The notes beneath the pieces were generated by a model. That model was not told where the DNA came from and did no database searches. It saw nothing but the letters and a program-made list of their open reading frames with translations. A stretch of 64,000 bases of DNA from Cloeon dipterum (Eukaryota; Arthropoda; Insecta; Ephemeroptera; Baetidae): NCBI RefSeq assembly GCF_949628265.1, contig NC_088790.1, positions 10,482,545 through 10,546,544 of the forward strand, in the 5' to 3' direction. How positions within the stretch are numbered: position 1 is the stretch's first letter; every line of letters begins with the position of its first letter. Below, piece after piece: positions 48,452 to 62,493 of the stretch. A program made the position numbers and the translations under genes.

Positions 48452-50170
48452 TCCAATTTTCCTCGATTCCCTTCCTCCTTCGCTCTGGAACAATGCTCGT
48501 GCGTGTAATGGCGAATCGGCGTGGAATATCTCCGCTGTCACTGACGTGAACGGCGCCCACTCAGGTTTTCCTTCTTCTGGGGGCCAACATTATTTGTACG
48601 TCAAAATTCATTCGGCCAAGAAGTACGCTGGAGCCAGATCACAGCTCTTTTTTGCATCCGGAAAAATGGCTGCATGAAGTAAATAGTGGTTATACTTATA
48701 CTCATGTGAATTTTGTTTTTAATTTGCTGGTGTTAGCACGACATGGAAAGCTAATAAAAACTTGGGTATTATTTTGCATGGGAAGTCGAAAATAAAGCTT
48801 TGTTCGTTCAACCATACTGATTTAATGACTATTTGAAGAGCCCACGTGTAAAATGTTCTAAAATTTCACAGCTTATTAACAGTTAATAAACTATATTTTT
48901 GCTAACAACATTCAAAGATGGAACTTGCATAAATACACTTAGATTTTTATTTATCTTCCAGGTCCTGGGACAGGGATAAAAAGAGCAAAAAAATCAGCAA
49001 GTAAAATAAAATGTTCTTTTGCGTTTACCGATTTTAACGAGGCTAAACTCTGTAAGCATAAAAATGCAAAAATATAAACTCATTATTTATTCAGACAACA
49101 TTGTTCTCTGGAGATGAAAACTTCCAACGACGGCAGAAATAGAGAATTTCATACTCGAGTTTTTTTCTTCAAAATCCGCAGCTTTCGAAAGGTTTACGAG
49201 ACATTTGCGTCGGCTTTGCAGCCTTGTGCGGCGCTTAGTCGATCGTCGTTTGCGTCAGGGCGATAATAATTCGGCTCGGATTTGCCTTTCGCGCGCGCAT
49301 TCGTCGAGTATAAATTACGGCTGTGTTTGCAAGCCGCAGGTGAGTTGTTCAAGCGCGGCGGCGGCAGGTGCTTCGGCCAAAGCATCACACCCTGCACGTC
49401 GGCTATACGTGGATAATTAAATACCCTTCTCTCTGGCTGTGTGCCGCCGCCGGTGCTCAGGGGTCGAAAACTAACGTTAATCCGCGCCGCAGAAATTTTG
49501 ATAAATGGCTTTGCACAAGTCAGGTGGTTTGAACCCGGCTATTTTCAGCGATTAATCTCTAGTCAGCAGGTGTCACATGCGCTGGCGACACGTTTGCAGC
49601 CCATCTCTCTTGCTCCTTCGGGATGCTGCTCGTGTCGGCGAATTGATTCGATTCGTTCGCAGCCGTGACGTGGAATTAAGCTTTCAAGGAATCACTCGTC
49701 TTCCACGGGCAAATTCCAAAGGCTGGCTGAAGCCCTACAGGCGCTAAATTTTTTGCAGAACAAAAATTTGGTAAATAACTAAAAAATTACAGACAGGGAT
49801 TGTTGTCGGAATTCCATCACAATGAAACCACACCTATACCCCCGTTGTTCGTGTGTTTCCGTCAACTTCCTCCTGAAAATGAGCAAACTTTAATATGGCT
49901 CGAACGGTTCCTCCTGCAGTGCAAGAGCCACATCAAGGCACTCAAATCCGCCTGGAACAGCCGATTGGGCGTTTCTCTAGATGTCATATGCGACAAAGGT
50001 TGACAGAAGTTTCATAAATTTATAGCGAATGCTGTCTTCCAAGTGAAACATACGAATGCTTATCCTCCACAAGCAACTGAGAGCCTTCACGACCTTCTAA
50101 CAAATTAAACAAATGATCGGGCTGCTTAGAAGTGAAGAATTGAAGAGATACAACTATCTCGTACTGAATA

Positions 50171-50220
50171 GCAGCTGTTTCGGCTCCTCAAGACTCATCC
50201 TCATCACCAGTGCTTTACCT
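50171..50220 (-). repeat. Hammerhead-ribozyme-like relic, copy 2
   Basis: The minus strand reads AGGTAAAGCACTGGTGATGA, a short stem-loop segment, then CCGAAACAGCTGC. The GAAAC box is intact and the CTGATGA box has one change (GTGATGA). An upstream GCAGTT (about 50248-50253) can pair with AGCTGC as stem III, apart from two positions next to the expected cleavage site. This order and pairing fit a type I hammerhead such as those in Penelope-like retroelements. Confidence 0.5.
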
Positions 50221-53200
50221 GAAAAATCTAATACATAACTACAAAATGAACTGCATAGGGATCTTAAGTCACCGACAGGACTTATTGCTGACAGTGAGCA
50301 GATTAAAAAAGATAGCAACTGACGAAATCCCGGCCACTACCTCTCCCTGTGAAACAAGTTCCCCTGACAGAGATTCACAAGCCTAAAATTCCATCCTTTA
50401 TTAGGCATATTTATGTTTCAAAAAGTTAAAATTTTTAAAGAATTTTGAAAATTTTTTCTAGTTTGATTGAATATTCCTAATGAAATCGACGACCACAAAC
50501 GTCATCATTATTGTTTCGTTTAAAAGGAGTTTTTGGTGATAATAGATAATGATGTGTAAAAAATGAATTTCTGCTCAAAATGTGGCAATGAAAGTTCATA
50601 AAGATTTATCAAATTATTGAATCACGAGCTTCATTTGCGTTTAGATGGGAGGGATAACAGCCATACTAATTCAATTCCAGCGATGCAGATCTCATTTTCA
50701 ACTCTGCTTAATCCCCCAGCGAATTGAAAGCCGGACAAGAGCAGTCGGTTTTCGGGAGGCAGGACCCTCGCTGGGGCATCTTAATCGCGCGTAATTTATT
50801 GATTCGCGCCCTTTGTGTGCTGTTCATGAATATTTGACACGATGAGCACTGCGCGAGTTATTTGCAGAGGCGAGGACGCGCGAGATAAGGCACGCGGCGC
50901 GCTCCAAGCTCTCTCTATCTTCTTCCGCTCCCAGGGGCTCGCATAAAAACACTCTGGTGCCGCAAATACTCACGCAAAGCGCTGCTCCGAATCTCGGTGA
51001 CAAAAGCAAAACACGCGCCCAATTATTTAAGGCGTCCAACGACCTTTTCGTGAGGGTCACGACAAATTGAGTTGTTCCCATTCTCACTGCAGAACAAAGT
51101 CTGAACAAACTTTTATCCGTCATCACTGATTATGCTACCTGTTGAGCATGTCCGTCGAGCGGGTTGCATAATTCCTCATTCGTAAAAATGAAGCTTTTAA
51201 AGACTACTTTCGTAATAAAATCGTTACATTTCCAGTCGACTTGGAAGATAATAATTATCGGCTCTATTATGCAAAAATTAGTGCAGATAATTTCATGAGA
51301 TGGAAAACGAATATTCGATCGCAATAGTTTTTAAATTTAGGAACTAATTTGTGTGACAGAAGGAGATCTCAGAACTCAGGAGGAGTTTAATATTTTTCAT
51401 TTGTTTTGTGGCTGAAGTAAAAATGAAAAACAGTTCGAGTTCGTCTATTTTTTTTAATCAACGCTACAAACATACGACTCATGCGTTATAAAACCGAATA
51501 AAGGTGAGTAGTTCCCCAATATACGTTCTGGCAAATCATTCGTCACGACTGACGCAGGAAATGGCACACAAACACGCTCCGTGTCGGTGATAGCGGATAT
51601 AGAAACCTTTTCCAATGTTGGTTCTTGACGAAAACAATAACGACATTGTTGTTCCTGCCAGGCTTCTCAGGCTGCTACTGCTAAAAGAGGAAATCTGCGG
51701 GATTTGTCAACACACGCTTCAGTGCATTAGCGGCGGCTGCTGAGTGTTTGCTGTGCGGCGCTCTTTTTTGCTCACACGCGGATAACAAGCAATCGCTCTC
51801 TATTTCTGATTGTTATGATTCCTTTCGAATGGCAGCTAGATGCATAACATATCCACTTTCATCGAAGGAGCTTGAAATCGGTCCTGTGTGATGGCGACCA
51901 CTGGGAAATTGGTGGTGCGCAAAAAACGAACCATTCCCATTCGTCGAGCTTATTTGCTTCCGCAGAGAAAGATCGTACCTCATTAAGGGAACAGAAGAGA
52001 AAATTTCCACTAATAATGAGTAACGCATGAAGATATGATAGCCAAATATAATTTCCAAAGGAATAATGTTTGTTTTGAAAAATGCTTGAGTTAAAAATGT
52101 GCGATATTTCCAATAAATATTAAACATAACAGACATAAAATATTGTAGCTGTTGAGATTAAAAAACTGGACATTGTGTTTCCTCATCGCTAAGAGCGTTA
52201 AAATTAAACATCATCCATGAAATGTTGTCAAATACTAAAATTATATTTTTTATTTCCTTCAAAATATCTCAACCAATATAAATATTAAATTCTGCACTAA
52301 CTTTATCTTTCAACCATGATATAGGGCTTCGGACGTTTAGCCAAAAATAGTCGGAAAATAAATTGAAGCTCTCTTGGCAACGAGGAAACACAATGTTTGA
52401 CTTTTGTTTCAACAAATAATGTATTGATTTCTACGATTGAACAAAACACATATTTCGCTATTTCGCGCACAATTTTCAGTAACATATTCTGGACATTTTT
52501 TTAGTAGAAAATCCTTGCTGAAATGGAAATTGATTAATACATTTTGTTTGCCAGGTTTTTTTATAGCGAAACTAGTGATTTATACGAGTTAGCCAAATTA
52601 AAATTTAATCAAGCGTTTCAAAGTAATTAGCTGACTCACACGCCATTTAGCCCGATCTCGCCTAAGTTGCTGGCGTATAATTTTCGCGGGGATGAAGGAT
52701 TAAAGAACGATAAAACACTTCGCTTGCCGCTTGTTTTACTGAGGAAGCAAGAAGCAAACTAGGTGAGAGGTTTATTACATTTATTAGCCGGAATAGGTTG
52801 TAATTTTCACCTCGTTGTGCATAGTACCGTGTGAGAATTGTTATTGTAATTAACGCAAGAGTAATTGTACGCAGCAACATGTAATTATCTGCTTCCCTGC
52901 AGCGGATGCTTGGGCAGGAAAGAATGTAAAACTCGACCGAAACTTGAAATTTATTAATATGTAGCCTCTACGAATACGTTTTCTGTGAAAGACTTTTTCT
53001 CAGCGTCATTGATAAAAAGCCAGTCCCGTTGTGAGCGGATCATAAAAGTCGGCCGGACGTCGAAATGGAAGCAGGCGGCCGTGCTCTCCCGAGAATTTAT
53101 TTTCTTGTCACACGCTTGATAAATTGCCGCCGAAATTCGGTGCTCAGCAGAAGCGAAAAATTGCCTCTGTGTCCGTGCAAAGCGGAGAACCTGGTGAATG

Positions 53201-53752
53201 ATGAGCATTTCTCAAAATGATATCATAATTGAGGGTTCGAACCGTGTGGGAATTGCTAAACAAATATACTTTTTAGGCCGACCAAATCGGAGTGCGGTCC
53301 GTAGAGATGGCAATCGCAGGAAGAAAATCAATCTTGGCCGAATTCTCTCTTTCCTGGTTTTCGGGTCAAAATGAATGGCGTGCTTTTTGGCACACGTCAT
53401 TTACAAATTTGAATCAAGATCAAACATATCACTTTTTCCTTGAGCATTCAAAAGGGGATTTTTTCATGATGAATTGAAATTCCGGACATTTTCCTCGAAG
53501 CTAAAGTGATTTCCTAATCAAAGGAATGTATGTGTGTTTACTAACCATGCAAAGTCTTTGATTTGTTAGTTACTGTCAACTATGTGCCAAAGAGGTCTTC
53601 AGAGGCCAATTTCGGTCGAGTTATTGACATAGTTAATTAACAAAAAACAGCTTCCATATATTTCAATATTTTCTGGGAACAGTTTTTTGTTATTTATTGC
53701 GTTTTTGCAAGGCCCACAGAGCATTAATAGAGGTTTCTTTTGTTTCTCTAAT

Positions 53753-53775
53753 AAAAAAAAAAAAAAAAAAAAAAA
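53753..53775 (+). repeat. A23 homopolymer
   Basis: Twenty-three A in a row. It could be the tail of an old retroposed copy, but no family is recognisable upstream and I see no target-site duplication. Confidence 0.85.
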
Positions 53776-56700
53776 CAGAAAATAATTATCCATGTGTTTT
53801 TTATTAGAATAAGTATTTAAGTAAAAATCTCGGCAAAAAGCATCTTTTGTACTACTTTGTTCTTAAATAAAGGTAAGCAAAGGAAAATTAACTTTTATAA
53901 ATTATCATTCACTCCTTTAATTTTGTGCTATCAACATATGTTTAGTTTTGTTTTAAATCTAACAAATTCACAACGAACAACCAATTTTCCGACCATTTTC
54001 CCTTTTGTTTCCTATACTACTTTTGCATACTTTTAAGCAACTAGAGGAAAAACAGCAAAATTGAGTTTCCGAGAGCATGACTGCTTTCCCGCTTCCTCTC
54101 GTCGCACTCAATTGTAACGGTGTATTCGGCAGTCTCAAATAAGACATAAATGCCTTTCCCGGCTTGGTACATGAATCAGAGCTCTGAGCTGCAAGGAAAA
54201 TGAATTATTTTCCCTCGCACTAAAGGTCGAACACCCTGTTTAATTTAAGATAGTAACATTCACAATGATATTAATTAATCATTTTATTTATGTGAGGAAA
54301 ATTTAACTGGAAATTAGTTATTTGTTCCAAATTGTAATTTTGAATGATTCAACACAACAAAGTGAGGCAGAAATTATGTTCATTTGAATTTGGGAACTGC
54401 AAAATTCGGCAAAATAATTACCATAATTACCAGCAATTAAGGGGAAGGTCCGCTTTTGATGTTCGTTTTCCAAAGCAGGACGAAATTTGTTGCAGCGAGG
54501 GGCTCTAGCAGAGAGCAGGAATACCTGCAGTGCGGAAGAGTTTAAAGAAATTGCTCGACGACATACGTTAACTTACGAGCCGTGCGCAGCGCTTTGCGAG
54601 AGTGAGCAGAGAGCTAAAAAGCAACAGTTCGGCCGGAGAAAAAGGAGGCCCTTTGCTCGACAAAGCAAATGTCGTTTTCTCGGACGAATTTATGAATGCC
54701 CGGACTTCTGGGTCGCTGACGAGAAGAGAAACTTGCTTGCATCGTAAGAGCGTTTTTGTAGCGCACCCGGAAATGTTATTACGAAAGCCATGCAGAAATA
54801 ACTTTGTGCTGCGGACGTGAATTTTCCAACATCTTTGTGAGTGATTAAAAGGCGTAAAATCACGTTAGAGGATTTAGTGATGCGGGAATTCCGCAACGGA
54901 AGATGTCGTTTAAAATAAAACATACCTCTAAGAATAAAGAGAAAACTTTTACAATTTTTTATGGTTGCCAATTGGTCTTTTTGATATTTTTGTTTCGTTA
55001 CTAGATTTTGTTTGGAATTAGGGGCATCAAAAGTATTGGAAACTACCATTTTTAATTATAAGAAATATTAAAAAAGAGAAAATATGTGGTATTGTGGGAC
55101 GAATGAAATCGGGGCCATTTTGCCGTGTAATTTCTCAAAGAAACTGGAGCAACCCAACGTAAATACTGGATTTTGATGGTTGCTTACCTAGATCTATTTT
55201 GATTACTGCACTCTATTGGGGAGTCAATCCTTGCTAAATTGAACAAAAAATTTACCCAATCAAGCACTATCTATAGCTTGTGGCAGTCGAATTGTTTGTC
55301 TGAATTAGTGGCAAATTAACTGAAACGTAATTGTGTAAACTATTTAACGTACGTTTAATTTTTTCTATAAAATCTTTCTTACTTATATATTTTTCCCGTA
55401 TTTTTCGAGGCTCCGCGCGTATTGTTCATTACAAATAAATAAAAAAATCTTATAAAAGAAAATTAGTTACAAAAAAAGGAATGATTTGATTCAAAAATGA
55501 AAAATATATTGTACACATAATTTTCACAATTACATTTCAGCCACTTTGTCTTTAATTAAAAAAACAGTTAAATGTCAAAAGTTATAGCAATGCAATATAA
55601 ATTTCAGTGTCGTCCTGAAAAGCCGCTCTTTGTCATTTTTTGCAATCTTGTGAGAGCAAAAACACTCTTGAACGGAATTAATTGTTGCCTTATTATTAAT
55701 TAACCTTCCTCGACATTCATTGCTCCAAAATTGGCCATTATATTTTTATGTCCCGTTTGAGCGCTGATGCTACCCCATTTCTTTACTTCAACGACTTTTC
55801 TGCAACTCGAAAAGAAAAACATTTTCCTTACATGTCCTCAACAGAAATCGGCGCGTTACTCAAACAGAGTCAAGGAATGCGTTCTTCTGTGATGCTATGC
55901 AAATTGCAATCCGCGAAGCACTCAACACTTTCAAGCAACAGACAAGTACTCAAAGCTTTTAATAGAGCACCAAGCGCATACATCCGAATAATTAAGCACG
56001 CGCGCTGGCCCGCTTATTCACGGAGAGAAATTTGAAAAGTTTGTGAGTAGCACAACAAAACGCGGAAAAACGGTCCATTGGTAAAACAAACTAGCTGCTC
56101 GGCGAGAGTTATAATAAAGAATAATGCGCACCGCGTGTTCTCTCGCGAAAGGGTTATTTGACACACACAGAAAAAACGAGGGAGAGCGGGGAGATTATAC
56201 GCGCACCACCAAGGTTGTATACCAACACACATCTGCCGCACGCACGTAGACGGAGAATTGTGTGTGTTTGTAGGTTGTAAAGTTCATTTCCACTTCATAT
56301 AACTCAAATCAAGCTCATCTGCGGCACAGTGAAAATTCCGCCACACGGCTCTGTCACATCAAGCTGCAGATAATAAATTACGGCGTTTGTCCTCGCGCTG
56401 CTCGCTCGCCCTCTTTTTTTCTGATTCGAGACTGACTTCACAGTGGATAAAACCGGAGCAACGTGAAATATTGTCATTTCAGCGGGGAGGAGCACCTCTC
56501 GTTTCCTTCACTGTTTCATGCAAATTAAAGCAGGGGCTTCGTGCCAAATTACTGGTACATTTCACAAGCCAGTTTCCATGTAGACAAATATTTCTATAAA
56601 AGAAAGAACAATTTACATTATTCCTTTTCAAAACTAAAACATAGTTTTGAGTAATTTTCTTTAATTTTGAATATTTTCGCTATGGAAAAAATTAGCCCAA

Positions 56701-57680
56701 AGTATGAAATTTTCTCTGACAAATCCCAAGGAAAGCTCACTATTTGCTTAAAAATTTTTAATTTAACTTTCAACCAACCAATGATTTTGAGTTTCCTTCC
56801 CTCCAAGGCGAAATACCCTTTAAAAATGGTCAGGAAATTAACTGCTGTCGAAAAAATTGCTTGTTGAGAGTGCATTTTAACTTTCTAGCCTCTCATAGCG
56901 GGCAATTTGCCGTGTAGGCTAAGAAATTTATTTTTAAACTCTTGTCTACTTGAAATTCAACTTATTTTGGTTTTTTGGTCTAATGACACCCTTCACCTTC
57001 GATACTGGATTCGACTATTTTATTTGATAATAAGCAAGAAAAAAATGCATTTGTTAGCTCAATTTTCAACCCAATGACAAAATTATACTCCCTGAAAATT
57101 AAATTCGGAAAAGTAGGGATTGCGCGGACGTCGTGGTGCTCTTTGCGAGCGAAGCGGGAAGTGGAGGGAGAGCTAAAGAACACACTCTCGTCCCCCCTCC
57201 CCTCGCAGCGACAGAAGTGAACAGCGTACATTCTCCGCTTTCCGCGAAACTTGGCTATTATCGTTATTATGATACCCCTAAATAACAATACGCCAAAACA
57301 TCAATAACATCGATGAACAAAAAATTTAAAATTGTTTGAAAGTTATCTGGACATAACATAGACGTTATCAAAAACCCATAAATCACACAAATACGACCTA
57401 TTAATCATGGTATTTTGCCCTATACTCGCAGAGTTAAGATTTACAACTTGGTAAAAGGTGAAGTATTTTACGAATAAACAAATCACGTGTAGCACACTGA
57501 AATGGAAAGCAGGCAAAGTTTGCCGAGCAAAGCCAAGCAATTTGAAGCACTCGGTGCAAACACGTGGCTGTTGACACGTCGGATAATCTAACCGAGGAAA
57601 TTCACAGGAATCTCTTCCACTGCCGTGCCGAGAGAGAATTCATTACGCGCGAGCGCCGAAAAAGAAACGGAGAAAAGTGC

Positions 57681-57696
57681 GAGAGAGGGAGAGGGA

Positions 57697-57794
<98 letters not shown>

Positions 57795-57800
57795 GAGAGA
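57681..57800. repeat. (GA)n microsatellite, about 120 nt
   Basis: Pure GA from 57701 to 57788, flanked by interrupted GAGGGA and GATA units. It is a potential GAGA-factor binding tract, and the open frames across it are artefacts. Confidence 0.97.
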
Positions 57801-58583
57801 TTCGATATGCGTCCCCGGGGGCACACGCACACTTTCCTCTTCCGCCGAGCAAAAAAATGGAGTCACGTAATTCGATTTTGTGGGAAATGTGTAGTATCTC
57901 TTCGTGTATGTGTGCCGAGTGACTGTATCGAGAGTCGTGTTGCCCTCACAAACCGAAAAAGAGGGCTCTCTTTAAAGCTGGCAAAGCAAACAGCACAGGG
58001 ATGTACCTGGATTTCCAAAACCTCTTTTGGCGTAATTCTTGCACATTTTATGCCATGATTATATCACTCTTTAAAATAACAGAATGTTTATTTTGAACTA
58101 CATAATTGTGTGCTACACGGTTTCAAATCACTGTTTCTAATTGGCGGCTTGTGTAACAGAATTCACTGCTATTGTATTTACAAAACGAGAAGGAGGCACA
58201 AATCATTATTTTCTACGTGGAATAATTAACAAGGGAATCTAGGTCGTCTAAGGAATAAACATTTACGCACAACTTGTAATTAGAATCACGTTTTCGCATT
58301 CAAAGTACGATGAGTTAAAATGGCCTCAATGAGGCAGCAAAGGAAATTGTTAAATTTCATTTCTTAAGCTATGTTTATTGACAATTTAGGCAAATACATA
58401 TTTTGTTCATTGTCACATTTATTATTAGACACCAACGGCGTACAATTATTATTTACATTTTTTATAAGAGACATTTATTTCAGTTTGGAAGATAATACCG
58501 AGATAGTTGACTGAAGTGGAAAAATTTAATTTATTTTAGGATACCCATTGTTTTTTTACTATCACATTTTTTATTTTTTATAG

Positions 58584-58712
58584 TCAAACATCAGTCAGGA
58601 ATGCTGCACCGCTATGCATATAAATCGAACCAGTTGCATACAAACTAAGGATGAGATTATTCTTCATCTCGGTGGCAGAAAAATTATTTGGGCACTTCGA
58701 CATGGAATCAAG
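58584..58712 (+). other. Orphan exon candidate, 129 nt, phase 0
   Basis: Preceded by a T-rich acceptor (TTTTTTATAG) and followed by a donor (AAG|GTAAAA). The frame is fully open for 43 codons, with CCTAMHINRTSC near the start and IILHLGGRKIIWALRHGIK at the end. I do not recognise the protein. The length is a multiple of three. It could be one exon of an unrecognised gene, a decayed mobile element, or chance. Confidence 0.25.
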
Positions 58713-59361
58713 GTAAAATATTGGAGCTCAATCCATTAAACTAATTTGGCAACATTTTTAAATGTATAAAAATAACAATTTTTTGAAATTTCTTATTATG
58801 TTCCCATCTAGACGATCACATGCAGTTCCTCCCGTTATGTTTTTAAACATTTTACCAAAGTTTTCGAACAAAAATTGTTACTTTAAAAAACTTTGATATG
58901 AAGCAAAATTTACAAGAAAATCATTAAAAGATAAAATTTAAACATCTCACAATGAACATTTTCACTTGAAGACTCATATTAATTAATAAAGTTAGACATG
59001 AAATTCGTCAAAGCCACACCGAATTTGAGTCGAGCTCAAAACGCAGGAAGCTCAAGAGTGCGCCTCTATCGTGTTGCGCGCTCAACATACGCACACATTT
59101 TGACAAGAGCAGAGCCAGCAGTGCGCGCATATCATGATAGCAAAGGCGGTGGAATACAAATCTATGCCTATCTCTGGTGAAGGGGCTGAAGGCAAAGTGC
59201 TGCTTTTCCTAAGCCATATGCCTCTGCATCTATTTGAACACATCGACTGCGAACGACAAACATCGCGGGGTGCAGATCAAAGAGAGACAGCCAGTGCATT
59301 CCTCTGCCTACGGCAATCGCCGCCACCGCCGCCGCTTGATACACTTTCGGGGTTGATTGTG

Positions 59362-59561
59362 NNNNNNNNNNNNNNNNNNNNNNNNNNNNNNNNNNNNNNN
59401 NNNNNNNNNNNNNNNNNNNNNNNNNNNNNNNNNNNNNNNNNNNNNNNNNNNNNNNNNNNNNNNNNNNNNNNNNNNNNNNNNNNNNNNNNNNNNNNNNNNN
59501 NNNNNNNNNNNNNNNNNNNNNNNNNNNNNNNNNNNNNNNNNNNNNNNNNNNNNNNNNNNNN
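59362..59561. other. Assembly gap, 200 N
   Basis: Exactly 200 N, the usual size for a scaffold gap of unknown length. The true distance here is not known. Confidence 1.
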
Positions 59562-60460
59562 AAAATACCCTCTGAAACTCGTTTTTTATATTACTGAGCG
59601 TCGAAATAGGTGGGGTGACCAATTTTTTTTACCACGTGTGAGCAAACGAGCGGAGTAAAACGCACGTTGCTTTGGCGCGTATAACATGTGAACCACTTAT
59701 TCGTCGCTGCGCATGCGTCACCGCAGCTCCTTCCTTAAGGCGCATTGAAAAGGGATGCGCAGTGCAGTAAAAGGTTCATTAGCTGTTCGCACCATAATTT
59801 TGCTCTTGATGATTACCAATTTTACATTTATAAATGTGTGAGATAGGATTATTAAAGTTTGCTAATTATCAGTCAACAAGAAGTTTTTAACAGCAATCGC
59901 GACCATTCTAGAGCATTTGAGTGAGAAATGGTGACGTATTCAAAGTGTCAGCAATGGAAAATTGGGAAAATTGGTTGGATGGCTGGTGATCACGCACAAA
60001 CACGCGTGGCTTCAAGGCGCATCAGTCGTTAAAAAAATCGTGCTTTTTACTTCGCTGGGTTGCGTAAGGAGGTGGTTTAAAATCAGTCACGCGCGCGGTT
60101 TCATTTCAATTGCGATGCCTGCTCTTCTCTCTCCCAGAGCTCATCAACAGCGTCAACAAGCAGCACACAGATCGGCGAAATCCTTCGGCGACTTTGTATA
60201 ATACACTCGACTCGCATAATGCCGCGTGTACATATACATACATATATCGACTTTTGCAGTCAAAATACCGCCTCCTACACGCACTGGCAAATTCCCAGCC
60301 AGCAAAAACGACAGCAAAGCTTTTTGCTTCGAGTTGTCGGGAAAATGAAATTGAAAAGCTGGGAGAAATTGAAGATAGAATTGACAAGGAGTGCCAGAGC
60401 AAATCCCCATCTATTTTCTAACCTCAAGGATGGATTGAAAAAATAACAAGAAATATATTA

Positions 60461-60632
<172 letters not shown>

Positions 60633-61240
60633 TGAATTTCAGAGTCACTTCAAGATTTTTATTTCCTCGATAGATTTTTAAAACCCAGGTAAGCAGTGAA
60701 TATACAATTCGATCCTATATAAACATGCAAAAAAAAGGAAAATTCTACCTTCACTTTCAGCGGCCTGATTTGCTATTCTATTAATCGGTTAAATGAAAGA
60801 AATTCTAGAAAATAAAAAAGCAGGTAGTTTGAACTTGATTTTAGTCTTGAAATATAGTTCCACTTGAGGTTGATTGCATTCTTGATAGGGAAATGAAAAC
60901 AAGACTTTACTAGTGTATGATTTTTCAATAAACCATCAAGTTTCGGCGTATCCAGGGCACATTTTTGAATTTATAATAAAATGGGAAAAGTGCAAATCAA
61001 CAGATAGATGTTATAATAATTCTGGACGGGATTTCAAGACGAAAAGGTTTGCCAGCAGGGCAAGTGAACATATATATTCGTTTTTATTTATTAAAACAAA
61101 ATAATCTCAATTGAGGAATTAGTTTATAAAGATAGAATTACAATGGCTGTTCCCGTGTACAAAATAATTAAACAATTAATGGTCAAGAGGAACATATTGC
61201 TAAAAAAACAATATCGAAATATAAGCTCTTGCACTATTTG

Positions 61241-61272
61241 CATTTCGGTCCCACAGGTCTCATCAGTGGTAC
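61241..61272 (-). repeat. Hammerhead-ribozyme-like relic, copy 3
   Basis: The minus strand has an exact CTGATGA (61266-61260), 13 nt able to form a short stem with one mismatch and a TGTG loop, then GAAA (61246-61243). Upstream it shares TATTAG.TTTTT with copy 2. It has the best-preserved core of the three; stem III is not evident. Confidence 0.5.
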
Positions 61273-61479
61273 GACAAAATGAGTTGTAAAAACTAATAGC
61301 TATGAAATACAATTTCCTGTGAATTTCTTTTGTTATTAAATAACTATTTTTGCATTAGAAACTACACCAAAGATTTTAAATGTCATTTTTTACTCTCTTA
61401 TCGCTAGTTCCTGCAGAATTATCAACTTAAAAATCTACCTATTTAATATCAGTTTCCTAATCTCTTATCTCTTTTTCAG

Positions 61480-61554
61480 CTTGCACAAGCCTTCGAAAAA
61501 TTTCCACTAAAAAGACAAAGAATCGTTTTCGTCGACAAAAAAATTTATATCTGA
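61480..61554 (+). other. Candidate orphan terminal exon
   Basis: A good polypyrimidine acceptor (CTCTTTTTCAG) opens 24 codons (LAQAFEKFPLKRQRIVF, then VDKKIYI) and TGA at 61552. AATAAA follows at 61573. Phase 0 matches the donor of the 58584-58712 candidate. The product is unrecognised and so short that chance is a real possibility in AT-rich DNA. Confidence 0.2.
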
Positions 61555-62335
61555 ATCTGAGGTTCTATCAGAAATAAAAACAAATTATTTATGCAAATCA
61601 TGAAGTTTTTATTCTTCTATTGCAACCAAAATACACATTAATCGGATTCGCTCTATTCCCCGCTCTCCTCAAGCAGCAGTTGTGGAGTGAATAAATTTAC
61701 TTAAAAATTATCCACTAAAATTCATAGGTATATAATTTTTAAAATTTGTTAAAATAATTCATGTTGATTTGAAGAACACTGTCTGAACATTATAAAAGAT
61801 AAAGATATTACATAATATAGTTTTTACAAACTCCCAAATATTTAATTAAATATTTCCAAATTTTGGACTGAACCTGTCATCAGAACAGAATATCGGAAAA
61901 AATAAAGTAATAATTAATTACTATATGTCAGCAGCTCCGCAATGTAAAAGCGGATTCTCATTATTTTTAATCGACTACCTTAAATTTTACTTAACATGTG
62001 ACATAAATTGCAATTGCTAAAACTCAAAACGACCAAAGAGAGGCCAGCCAGATTGTGCTCAGCCGCTGAAATCCGTTTCCAAATGGAAAAATCGCGTCAA
62101 GCCACAAAATCTCGTTTACTGCCCAATTTAACGAAGCCGTTCGGACCACACTGGTTGAGCTAATAAAATAAATAAAAAGTGCCGCAGCATTCGGTCGGCG
62201 TGGCATAGGTAATGATTCGGCAAGTGCAACGTAATTAGCGTTGGGCTCGCGGCGGTGGCGGCGATTTTATTCGCCGATTGATCGGTGCAGGCGCAGCGAC
62301 CGGCAGGCGGGGGATGCTGCGTGGAGGTGTAGCCA

Positions 62336-62343
62336 TATAAAAG
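62336..62343 (+). promoter_or_regulatory. TATA box of a gene running off the right edge
   Basis: TATAAAAG stands alone in a GC-rich block. An initiator-like CACACTC lies about 30 nt downstream (62366-62368), which is normal TATA-to-start spacing. The spliced leader that follows supports a real promoter. Confidence 0.65.
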
Positions 62344-62366
62344 AGTCGGAGGCGGCTGCCGCGGCA

Positions 62367-62493
62367 CACTCTGCTGCCGAGGAGAGGAGAGTGCTCGCCT
62401 TCGCCGGCCGAGAGAGATAGAGTTGGAGAGAAGTGAGAGAGAGAGAGAGAAAGAGAGAGACCCTTGCAAACGCACTCAATCTCGCGCACTCAA
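62367..62493 (+). other. 5' leader exon of a downstream gene
   Basis: About 127 nt from the inferred start to a strong donor, CAA|GTGAGTA, at 62494. It has no ATG and contains many GAGAG words, so it reads as a non-coding first exon. The coding part must lie in a later exon, probably beyond 64000. I cannot say what the gene is. Confidence 0.5.

Noticed and set aside
49526..49545. tRNA B-box-like GGTTCAAACC on the minus strand
   Set aside because: No A box at the right distance and no acceptor or anticodon stem can be drawn.
57564..58058. Several overlapping open frames on both strands
   Set aside because: Artefacts of the (GA)n tract.
59134..59658. Open frame across the N gap
   Set aside because: Most of it is N; no evidence the frame continues through unknown sequence.
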